Origin: an uncultured Lachnospiraceae bacterium
GTDB lineage: Bacteria > Bacillota_A > Clostridia > Lachnospirales > Lachnospiraceae
Direction: 5' to 3'
NCBI GenBank assembly: GCA_910577835.1
Contig: CAJTOU010000074.1
Location: 1-12,081, forward strand
DNA length: 12,081 nucleotides
Positions within the stretch are counted from its first letter, which is position 1, and each line of letters starts with the position of its first letter. Below, piece by piece: positions 1 to 6,152 of the stretch. The translations under genes and the position numbers were made by a program. The notes under the pieces are model-generated. The model was not told where the DNA came from and did not search any database. It saw only the letters and a list, made by a program, of their open reading frames with translations.

Positions 1-635
1 ATTGTGCCAGAAGCAATAGAAAATGCAAAACAAAATGCAAAGAGGAATGGAATAGAAAATGTGGAATTCTTTGTAGGCAAAGCAGAAGAAGTAGTCCCAG
101 CATGGTATGAAACTACAAAAGAACATGTGGATGTCATTGTAGTAGACCCACCAAGGAAAGGATGCGATGAAATACTTCTTCATACAATGGTAAAGATGCA
201 GCCAGAACGGATTGTATATGTCTCTTGCGATTCTGCAACATTGGCAAGGGATTTGGGCATATTGGAAGAGATGGGGTATAAAACAGAAATAGTACAGCCA
301 GTGGACATGTTTCCTCAGACGTGGCGGTGGAGACGGTGTGTCTTTTGTCCAAACTACATGTCGAGCATCATATTGAGGTGGAACTGGATTTGGATGAGAT
401 GGATTTGACGGCAGCGGAGAAGAAAGCGACTTATGAGGAAATTAAAGCGTATGTGAAAGAGCATACGGGATTGAAAGTCAGCAATTTGTATATTGCGCAA
501 GTGAAGCAGAAATGTGGTATCATTGAGAGAGAAAATTATAATAAGCCGAAGTCGGAGAATGCAAGACAGCCACAGTGTCCGCCGGAGAAAGAAACGGCAA
601 TTAAGGCGGCACTGGAGCATTTTGGAATGATTTGA
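1..635 (+). pseudogene. rlmD: 23S rRNA (uracil-C5)-methyltransferase, RlmD/RumA type, 3' part, frameshifted
   Basis: The family transfers a methyl group from SAM to C5 of a uracil in 23S rRNA. The left edge cuts the gene, so only the C-terminal half of the catalytic domain is seen. Visible motifs are DPPRKG (codons 145-162) and the nucleophile loop YVSCDSATLARD with its Cys codon at 226-228. The frame then reads FPQT and goes out of phase at about 319-324. The family sequence resumes one frame over at 321 as VAVETVCLLSKL, containing the expected general-base Glu, and runs to the TGA at 633-635. Inserting one G (acg-gtg) would restore FPQTVAVETV, so a 1-nt deletion is the simplest reading. After the catalytic domain comes a Lys/Glu-rich tail of roughly 90 residues ending CPPEKE...HFGMI, which I recall from clostridial members. 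A sequencing error is possible; otherwise the product loses its catalytic base. Confidence in the family is high. Confidence 0.88.
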
Positions 636-721
636 TTTTTGAAATAGTAGTGCTGTTATGTAAATGAGAATTGAGTGATTTTGATAAACTTGAGGATGAA
701 ATTATCCTATGATATCTATAT

Positions 722-725
722 GGAG
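722..725 (+). promoter_or_regulatory. Ribosome binding site that decides the hsdM start
   Basis: GGAG lies 6 nt before the ATG at 732. The in-frame upstream ATGs at 675 and 720 have no such site, so the MSETKK start is preferred. The 96-bp gap from 636 to 731 holds no clear terminator. TTGAAA at 639-644, with TAAATG 16 nt further on, is a weak promoter candidate only. Confidence 0.6.
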
Positions 726-731
726 CAAAAA

Positions 732-2294
732 ATGAGTGAAACAAAGAAAGAACAGGAACGCGACGAATTACATCGGGCAATCTGGGCGATTGCCGATGAA
801 CTGCGGGGAGCCGTGGACGGATGGGATTTCAAAAATTATGTTCTTGGTACGATGTTCTATCGTTATATATCGGAAAACCTTGCAAATTACATCAACAGCG
901 GCGAGGCGGCTGCCGGAAATACTGGTTTTGATTATACACGGATGTCAGATGAGGAAGCCGAAGAAGCCCGTGAAGGGCTGGTAGAGGAAAAAGGCTTTTT
1001 TATCCTGCCCAGTGAACTTTTCTGCAACGTTTGCGCAAGTGCGGCGGTGGACGAAAATCTGAATGAAACCTTAGAGCGGATATTCCGCCATATTGAGGAA
1101 TCTGCGCAAGGCAGCGAATCCGAAAACAGCTTTGCCGGTCTGTTTGACGATTTTGATGTAAACAGCAACAAACTTGGTTCTACTGTGGCAAAACGCAACG
1201 AGAAGCTGGTTAAATTGCTGAACGGTGTGGCGGATATGAACCTTGGTGATGTAAAGGATCATGATATTGATGCCTTTGGCGATGCTTATGAATACCTGAT
1301 GACTATGTATGCCAGTAATGCTGGGAAATCTGGCGGTGAATTCTTTACGCCTGCGGATGTTTCTGAACTGCTGACACGGTTAAGTACAGTTGGAAAAACA
1401 GAAATCAATAAAGTATATGACCCAGCCTGCGGTTCCGGCTCCCTGTTGCTGAAAGCGGAAAAGATACTTGGTAGGGACGCAATACGAAATGGATTTTTTG
1501 GGCAGGAAATCAATATTACAACCTATAATCTCTGCCGAATCAATATGTTTCTACATGACGTTGGCTTTGATAAATTTAACATCGCCTGTGAGGACACCTT
1601 GACTGCACCGCAGCACTGGGATGAGGAACCATTTGAACTGATTGTATCAAATCCGCCCTATTCGATTAAATGGGCTGGTAATGAGAATCCGCTGTTGATC
1701 AATGACCCGCGTTTTGCGCCTGCTGGGGTTCTGGCTCCAAAGAGCAAGGCAGATATGGCTTTTATCATGCACAGCCTGTCATGGCTGGCGGCGAATGGGA
1801 CGGCTGCAATTGTATGCTTTCCCGGTATTATGTACCGTGGTGGTGCAGAGCAGAAAATTCGCAAGTATTTGATTGATAACAACTTTGTTGATTGTATTAT
1901 CCAGTTGCCAAGCAATCTTTTCTTTGGAACCAGTATCGCAACCTGTATTATGGTGTTAAAGCGTGGCAAAGGAGATAGTAAGACTTTGTTTCTTGATGCA
2001 TCAAACGAATGTATGAAAGTGACGAACAACAATAAGCTGATGCCGCAGCATATTGACCATATTGTCAATACATATGCAGGGCGTGTGGAAGAAAAGCATT
2101 TTTCACATTTGGCAGATTATGACGAGATTGCAAGGAATGAATATAATCTTTCAGTCAGTACCTATGTAGAGGCGGAGGATACCAGAGAGAAAATTGATAT
2201 TGTGAAGCTGAATGCGGAAATAGCGGAGATTGTGGCAAGGGAAAATGTGCTGCGGGCGGAGATTGATAAGATTGTTGCGGAAATTGAGGGATAA
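732..2294 (+). CDS. hsdM: Type I restriction-modification methyltransferase subunit HsdM
   Basis: N6-adenine DNA methyltransferase subunit. It pairs with HsdS to methylate the host's recognition sites and with HsdR to form the restriction complex. About 520 residues from the preferred start, normal for the family. Residues 1 to about 140 match the HsdM N-terminal helical domain (RAIWAIADELRGAVDGWDFKNYVLG). The SAM-binding motif I is DPACGSG at residues 230-236, and the catalytic motif IV is NPPY at 307-310, followed by SIKW. The C terminus is a charged, heptad-like helix (KLNAEIAEIVARENVLRAEI), as expected for contact with HsdS. No key residue is missing. It is the first gene of the hsd operon: its TAA overlaps the ATG of the next gene by one base (TAATG), so translation is probably coupled. 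Its base composition is visibly more GC-rich than that of the following gene. The TAEL-type HsdS suggests a type IC-like system. Confidence 0.96.
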   Translation: MSETKKEQERDELHRAIWAIADELRGAVDGWDFKNYVLGTMFYRYISENLANYINSGEAAAGNTGFDYTRMSDEEAEEAREGLVEEKGFFILPSELFCNVCASAAVDENLNETLERIFRHIEESAQGSESENSFAGLFDDFDVNSNKLGSTVAKRNEKLVKLLNGVADMNLGDVKDHDIDAFGDAYEYLMTMYASNAGKSGGEFFTPADVSELLTRLSTVGKTEINKVYDPACGSGSLLLKAEKILGRDAIRNGFFGQEINITTYNLCRINMFLHDVGFDKFNIACEDTLTAPQHWDEEPFELIVSNPPYSIKWAGNENPLLINDPRFAPAGVLAPKSKADMAFIMHSLSWLAANGTAAIVCFPGIMYRGGAEQKIRKYLIDNNFVDCIIQLPSNLFFGTSIATCIMVLKRGKGDSKTLFLDASNECMKVTNNNKLMPQHIDHIVNTYAGRVEEKHFSHLADYDEIARNEYNLSVSTYVEAEDTREKIDIVKLNAEIAEIVARENVLRAEIDKIVAEIEG

Positions 2295-3247
2295 TGATGG
2301 CAAAAGGAAATTCCCAAACTGGTAAACAGGAAAAAAGGTGTCTGGAAGTGGTAAAGGGTGGTATATTTTACAAAGATGGGAAACCATTGTATGAACCATT
2401 TACAGGGAAAGCATATTCAAATGATCTTTCTGAGGAAGAATTCCAAAAAAATCAAATTTGGTTTGTGAATTCGGAATGTTGTAAAAAATATTTTGGTCTT
2501 TTGGAAGAAGATCGCAATGAAATTGAGCGTATTCTTCATGTGATAAAAGAAAATCCAAATAAAACAAAATTTCCAGATTTTATATTTTTTAATGGATTTA
2601 TTGAGCATTTTCATGTGACATCCTCACGGATAAACCGCAAAGGTGCTGTTCATAAGAAAGAAATGCAGCAATTTCAAACAAAGGTATCTGAGGAAAGTAC
2701 GATAATAAAACAGGAGTGGAATGAAGTTCCCAGTTTTGATGCAGTGCGTTCAAAACATTGGGCTTATGATAATCCTGATCATAGATATGAGTTTCTTATA
2801 AAATCATTTCAAGATATATGGAATCATCATATTGATAGTTTGAATAAGTATGATGGTAACAAAAATATTGGGATATTTATGGTTGAATATGCGGAATTCG
2901 CACTTTCCATGATTGAAAATGTATATAGCAACTGGATAAATGGAATGTCACATGGTGATATGAGAGAGCAAGAAAAGTTTCACTGTTATCGTCTAAGTAG
3001 AGATAGAAAACTACTGGAATTTGTCTATCAATACAGAAAACAGATAAAGTATGTGATTTTTGTTTACCAAAATGGAAACAGTGAAGATTTTGAAATTATA
3101 AGAGTGGATAATATTCCTTATATATTAAAAATAATACCTTGGGATTTTGTAGTCTATCCATTAGGTGTTAAACAAGTTGCATCAATTTATAATGTTAGTG
3201 TACCTATGGACCCTAAGCAAGGAGATGAAACAGATGACAAATCTTGA
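2294..3247 (+). CDS. Unknown 317-aa protein encoded between hsdM and hsdS
   Basis: I do not recognise a named family. The start is the ATG at 2294 or 2297. GAGGG at 2286-2290 is spaced 3 or 6 nt from them, so 2297 may be the true start. The 3' end overlaps hsdS by 14 nt, so the gene is embedded in the hsd operon. The protein is soluble, with no signal peptide or membrane helix. A striking central stretch at residues 93-117 reads FPDFIFFNGFIEHFHVTSS and then RKG, with lysines at 121-122. The order Asp95 ... Ile-Glu104-His-Phe, then basic residues, loosely resembles a nuclease core of PD-(D/E)XK type, but the canonical ExK is absent, so this is only a hint. A second conserved-looking block is GIFMVEYAEFALSMIENV (about 193-210). 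Composition is markedly AT-rich compared with hsdM, suggesting separate acquisition. Likely an accessory factor of the restriction system; its function is not known. Confidence 0.85.
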   Translation: MMAKGNSQTGKQEKRCLEVVKGGIFYKDGKPLYEPFTGKAYSNDLSEEEFQKNQIWFVNSECCKKYFGLLEEDRNEIERILHVIKENPNKTKFPDFIFFNGFIEHFHVTSSRINRKGAVHKKEMQQFQTKVSEESTIIKQEWNEVPSFDAVRSKHWAYDNPDHRYEFLIKSFQDIWNHHIDSLNKYDGNKNIGIFMVEYAEFALSMIENVYSNWINGMSHGDMREQEKFHCYRLSRDRKLLEFVYQYRKQIKYVIFVYQNGNSEDFEIIRVDNIPYILKIIPWDFVVYPLGVKQVASIYNVSVPMDPKQGDETDDKS

Positions 3248-3728
3248 ACAGTTATTACAAGAGTATTGCTCGAATGGTGTTGAACATAAAAAAGTAAAAG
3301 AAGTTTTTCAAAGACTTAAAGGCACACCTATCACTGCTGGAAAAATGAAAGAAATTGAAACGTTAGATGGAGAGATCAAGATTTTTGCAGGCGGAAAAAC
3401 CGTTATTAACGCAAGAGAAAAAGATATTCCAAACGCTAATATTACAAGAGTTCCGGCTGTATTGATACAATCCAGAGGTGTTATTGATGTTGTGTATTAT
3501 GAAAAACCGTTTACTTTCAAAAATGAAATGTGGGCATATACAACCGATGATAAAACTGCTGTAAAATTTTTGTATTATGTTTTGAAGAATAATATTCAAA
3601 TGTTCAGAGATGCAGCCTCTGGTATGGGGGCATTACCACAGATTTCATTGCCTGTAACAGAAGAATTTGTTATCCCTGTTCCCCCACTCCAAATCCAGCG
3701 TGAAATTGTCCGAATTCTGGACAATTTC

Positions 3729-3770
3729 ACAGAACTTACAGCAGAACTTACAGCAGAACTTACAGCACGA
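3729..3770 (+). repeat. 12-bp tandem repeats encoding TAEL in the HsdS spacer helix
   Basis: Two full units of acagcagaactt (3738-3749 and 3750-3761) are flanked by partial units (acagaactt before, acagcacga after) and encode TEL-TAEL-TAEL-TAR. In EcoR124-type (IC) systems the number of TAEL units sets the length of the non-specific spacer in the bipartite DNA target. The array is prone to slippage. Confidence 0.85.
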
Positions 3771-3901
3771 AAAAAGCAGTATGAATTTTATCGAAATAAA
3801 CTGTTGACTTTTGGAAGTGATCGAGCTGTTGACAAACCCCCTAATTTCGTAAATGTCACAAGATATCATGATAAAAATCTAGCAAAGATAGCAGAAATAT
3901 T

Positions 3902-3940
3902 CCAAAGAAAAAGGTCATGGTTCCCTATGCCATGGCCTTT
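3902..3940 (-). terminator. Rho-independent terminator of the IS1182 transposase
   Basis: Arms at 3930-3940 and 3910-3920 form an 11-bp stem with one mismatch and a 9-nt loop. Read on the - strand it is followed by TTTTTCTTT. The transposase stop codon lies in the loop. This would keep transposase transcripts from running antisense into hsdS. Confidence 0.7.
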
Positions 3941-4869
3941 ATCATCCTTTTAAGATTTAATGCCGTTGACGATAAGAGGCACTGCTGTTCAGCCGCCTCT
4001 AATCCTCTTCTGTATAAGAATTTCAAGTTATGTCTTGACTTTTGCGCTGCAAAGCTTCCTTCGCTCCATATCTGCCGCAGAAGCAAAACCCTGGTGTGTC
4101 TTTCCGTACCGTCTTTTTCATGATTCTTTTTTACAACGTTTTCAAAAATATTTACTTGGATTCTTTTATCAGAACCTTTTTCTCCTATGCACCTGTTACG
4201 GAACGGACAGTCTTTACATTCAGCCTTTGGACAGCGGTACTCTTTTGTTACAGTATTTATTGTTCTATTAAGCCGGTGCAGCGGAAGTGCTTTTCCTCCG
4301 GGACAGATGAATCTGTCATCCTTTCCATCATACTGAAAATCTTTCCTTTGAAATTCTGTAGTTCCTCTTTTTTGCTCCGTTCTTTCAGGCGTATAAAAAT
4401 TTATACCCCTTTCTGATAACTGTTGGTTGATAAGGTTTGTGTCATAGCCACTGTCTGCACATGCTTCTTGTATTTTCAAACCCAGATTTTTCTCAATATA
4501 ATCAATCCTTTTGATATACGGCTGGCTGTCAGGCACATTGCCGGCTGTAGCTGCCACGTCGATTATGATTCCGTTTTTAGAGTCCACGGTTTCATGCGAC
4601 AAGTAGTGCATCCCCTCCGCTTTCCCTTTCCTCTTGTAAAATCCAGATTCGGGGTCGGTTCTGCTTTCTCGTCGGCTAATGATTTCCGTTTTTTCCTTCC
4701 GTTTTTTGCATCTGATGGGCTTGATTTTTCCTTCCGTTTCCAACTGGGCTCGTACCGTTTCTTCATACTGGTCTAATTCTTTGAGGTATTCATTTGTGAC
4801 TTCTTCTGTTTGCTTAATGTATTCTGTTTTCCGGGATGCGTTTGCTTTCATGTGTGTCGAATCCGTAAA
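3925..4869 (-). pseudogene. IS1182-family transposase, N-terminally truncated
   Basis: DDE transposase fragment of about 314 residues. The in-frame sequence starts at the junction as FTDSTHMKANASRK, so the first catalytic Asp (in TDSTH) is present. The second is in EACADSGYDT. A Cys-rich block (CPKAECKDCPFRNRC) typical of IS1182 transposases follows, and the likely catalytic Glu is in WSEGSFA ahead of HNLKFLYRRGLEAAE. The N-terminal region before the first Asp, which holds the DNA-binding part, is gone; upstream in the same frame a TGA appears within the neighbouring IS end. The first ATG left is at 4851. It cannot encode a complete transposase and is presumably inactive. Confidence 0.85.
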
Positions 4870-4870
4870 A

Positions 4871-4910
4871 TGTACTGGTCAAGCATTTTTGTAACACTTT
4901 GTTCGAGAAA
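4871..4910. repeat. IS3-family terminal inverted repeat, orfB-side end
   Basis: Begins TGTACTGGTC. The inner block ttgtaacactttgttcg matches the other end with one difference. Confidence 0.8.
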
Positions 4911-4914
4911 TTCA

Positions 4915-5769
4915 CTACATGTTCCGTGCTTCAAATGGTGTCATCCAGTTGTTGTACGAATGCGGTCTGACATGGTTGTACCAAACAAATACATATTGTG
5001 CTACCGCATCATCCAATGCTTTAGCATTCATAAAATGATACCTATATACCAGTTCATACTTAAATGTTTTATAAAATCGCTCCATTGGAGCATTATCATA
5101 AGGACATCCTGCTTTACTCATGCTCTGGATAATTCCCTGGGATTTACAAAAATCCACAAATCCCCATGATGTAAACTGGCACCCCTGGTCACTATGTAGA
5201 ATCAAACCTAAACATGGTTTTTCATTGTTTATAGCTCTTTTGAGGGTATCAATAGCAAGTTTCGTATTTATATAGCCGGAATCTAACGATGCTACTACAG
5301 AACGGTCATATAGATCAATAATTGTGCAGTTGTACCGCATTTTCCCATTGGATAACCGGATATATGTAAAATCTGTACACCATATTTTATTTTTTGCATC
5401 TGCCGTAAAGTTTTGTTTTAAGAGGTTAGGGAATATTTTATTTTTTTCTCCATGTACATAGGTCTGTTTTTTTCGCATAGTTACTGCATGTAAGCCTAGT
5501 TCCTGATTCATATATCTGTGGACGGTAGTTTTACTCAGATATATTCCTTTCCGTGCCAGAAATATCTTCATTCCACGGTGACCAATGATCCTATTATTGC
5601 TATAGTAAATACTTTTGATTTCTTCATATATTTTCTGTTTCTGCTTTTGGTATCTGGCCTTATTGTTTTTTAAATAATTGTAATAAGCATGAGGTGCAAT
5701 ATTGAAATGTCTAAAAAGCCATCTCAGACCAAATATATCTTTATTTTCATCAAGGAACTGATAAATCAC
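4915..5769 (-). CDS. IS3-family transposase OrfB (DDE catalytic domain)
   Basis: Catalytic part of the IS3 transposase, 284 residues from a GTG that overlaps the orfA stop (TAGTG). The N-terminal HTH-like segment is IIGHRGMKIFLARKGIYLSK (about 61-80). The retroviral-integrase-type core has Asp133 in WCTDFTY, Asp194 in HSDQGCQF and Glu230 in DNAPMERF, which gives the DD(35)E spacing. It ends with the usual YNHVRPH...TPFEA motif. In this family OrfB is normally made as an OrfAB fusion by -1 frameshifting. The OrfB frame is open back to the A7 run at 5802-5808, reading SRSILRKGNRLV before the GTG, so a fusion is likely here. All catalytic residues are present, so the element may be active. Confidence 0.93.
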   Translation of the reverse strand: MIYQFLDENKDIFGLRWLFRHFNIAPHAYYNYLKNNKARYQKQKQKIYEEIKSIYYSNNRIIGHRGMKIFLARKGIYLSKTTVHRYMNQELGLHAVTMRKKQTYVHGEKNKIFPNLLKQNFTADAKNKIWCTDFTYIRLSNGKMRYNCTIIDLYDRSVVASLDSGYINTKLAIDTLKRAINNEKPCLGLILHSDQGCQFTSWGFVDFCKSQGIIQSMSKAGCPYDNAPMERFYKTFKYELVYRYHFMNAKALDDAVAQYVFVWYNHVRPHSYNNWMTPFEARNM

Positions 5770-6050
5770 TAATCGATTCCCTTTGCGAAGAATGCTGCGG
5801 CTTTTTTTAAGAAAAGGTTCTCCTTCTCCAGTTCGGCAATTTTTTTATTAAGATTATGGATCTCCTTTGCGTATGGATTATCAGATTGTGATTTAGAAGT
5901 GTATCTGCATTCTTCGCTGTATTTCTTTACCCATCCAGAAATGGTGGATTTAGCAACACCATACTCTTTTTCGAGTTGTGGGTAGCTTGTTCCTTGCATA
6001 TAAGCATGGACTAATTGTTTTTTAAATTCTATATCATATTTTTTTGTCAT
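5769..6050 (-). CDS. IS3-family OrfA (helix-turn-helix, DNA binding)
   Basis: Recognises the IS ends and gives the N-terminal part of the OrfAB transposase. The start at 6050 (MTKKYDIEF) is preferred because AAGGAG lies 9 nt upstream; a longer reading from 6083 adds 11 residues without a good ribosome site. Residues 1 to about 45 form the HTH (YPQLEKEYGVAKSTISGWVKKY). The C terminus is a leucine-zipper-like coiled coil (IHNLNKKIAELEKENLFLKK) used for multimerisation. About 93 residues, normal for the group. It lies just inside the right terminal repeat, where the element's own promoter should be, and its end overlaps orfB. Confidence 0.92.
   Translation of the reverse strand: MTKKYDIEFKKQLVHAYMQGTSYPQLEKEYGVAKSTISGWVKKYSEECRYTSKSQSDNPYAKEIHNLNKKIAELEKENLFLKKAAAFFAKGID
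5802..5808 (-). promoter_or_regulatory. Probable -1 ribosomal frameshift site of the IS3 element
   Basis: A run of seven A (- strand), phased tta-aaa-aaa-gcc in orfA, fits the A-AAA-AAA slippery class. After a -1 slip the frame is open into orfB. Such sites are standard in IS3-family elements. Confidence 0.7.
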
Positions 6051-6082
6051 AATGGTAATCTCCTTGTTCGTTTTATTATACA

Positions 6083-6122
6083 TTATCCGAACAAGGTGTT
6101 ACAAGATTAGTATACCACTACA
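6083..6122. repeat. IS3-family terminal inverted repeat, orfA-side end
   Basis: Reads TGTAGTGGTA inward from 6122 on the - strand and matches the 4871 end, with the shared ttgtaacaccttgttcg block. Confidence 0.8.
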
Positions 6123-6152
6123 CTACTGACCTTCAAGGAGTTAAGCACATGA
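6123..6152 (+). pseudogene. hsdS: hsdS 3' remnant: last nine codons and stop
   Basis: Directly after the IS3 end the bases read, in one frame, LLTFKELST and then TGA. LLTFKE is the usual last motif of this HsdS type (it follows YYRDK in CR2), and the same LLTF ends the conserved region of the 5' fragment. The TGA overlaps the hsdR ATG as ATGA, the expected coupling of an intact hsdS-hsdR junction. Codon choice (ctg acc ttc) differs from the 5' fragment's LTF (ttg act ttt), so this is the second conserved region and not a target duplication. Everything between, including the second TRD, is gone. Confidence 0.8.

Larger units (their letters stand above)
3234..3953 (+). pseudogene. hsdS: Type I specificity subunit HsdS, 5' fragment with one recognition domain
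   Basis: HsdS normally carries two target-recognition domains (TRDs) separated by conserved helical regions and dictates the DNA sequence read by HsdM/HsdR. The start is the ATG at 3234 with AAGGAG at 3219-3224, overlapping the previous gene. Residues 1 to about 145 are one TRD. IPVPPLQIQREIV (147-159) begins the conserved region, followed by the TAEL repeats and ARKKQYEFYRNKLLTF, ending near residue 193 (about base 3812). The frame then runs about 46 more codons into sequence that looks IS-derived (from GSDRAVDKPP on) and stops at 3953. A second TRD is absent. The end of the original gene survives at 6123-6152. The truncated product of about 239 residues could still fold as a half-subunit, since natural and engineered half-HsdS proteins can dimerise, but whether it does is inference. 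Confidence 0.85.
3820..4870 (-). mobile_element. IS1182-family insertion sequence, 5'-truncated remnant
   Basis: This stretch holds the 3' two-thirds of an IS1182-type transposase gene plus its downstream flank. The 5' side is cut exactly where the IS3-family element starts (4871), and the missing N-terminal part does not reappear beyond that element. The other boundary, inside hsdS, is uncertain. HsdS-like coding stops near 3812-3820 and the transposase stop is at 3925, so the IS end lies between them. I could not identify the terminal inverted repeat. Confidence 0.75.
4871..6122 (-). mobile_element. IS3-family insertion sequence (IS150-like group), complete, 1252 bp
   Basis: The two ends form an imperfect terminal inverted repeat of about 40 bp: tgtactggtc... 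inward from 4871 and tgtagtggta... inward from 6122. They share the block ttgtaacac-ttgttcg with one mismatch. TGTA ends are usual for the IS150 group. It contains overlapping orfA and orfB on the - strand, both apparently intact. The bases flanking the two ends (gtaaaa before, ctactg after) do not match, so no 3-5 bp target duplication is present. That implies a deletion or rearrangement next to the element after insertion. Confidence 0.9.

Noticed and set aside
639..666. hsdM promoter TTGAAA-16-TAAATG
   Set aside because: Poor -10 match; mentioned only as a weak candidate under the ribosome-site entry.
675..731. N-terminal extension of HsdM from the ATG at 675 (or 720)
   Set aside because: No ribosome site at either ATG and the extra residues do not look like HsdM; the start at 732 has GGAG at 6 nt.
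3165..3233. N-terminal extension of HsdS into the preceding gene
   Set aside because: It lies wholly within the 317-aa gene in another frame; ATG 3234 has AAGGAG and begins the family sequence.
3729..3770. Short tandem repeats considered as a CRISPR fragment
   Set aside because: The units are contiguous 12-mers in frame within HsdS, with no spacers.
4423..4776. + strand open frames opposite the IS1182 transposase
   Set aside because: Shadow frames of the transposase; composition not protein-like and no initiation signals.
6060..6148. Outward promoter at the IS3 end that could drive hsdR
   Set aside because: The best pairs (TTATAC with TTACAA at 17 bp) match the -35 poorly and lie inside the terminal repeat; not convincing.
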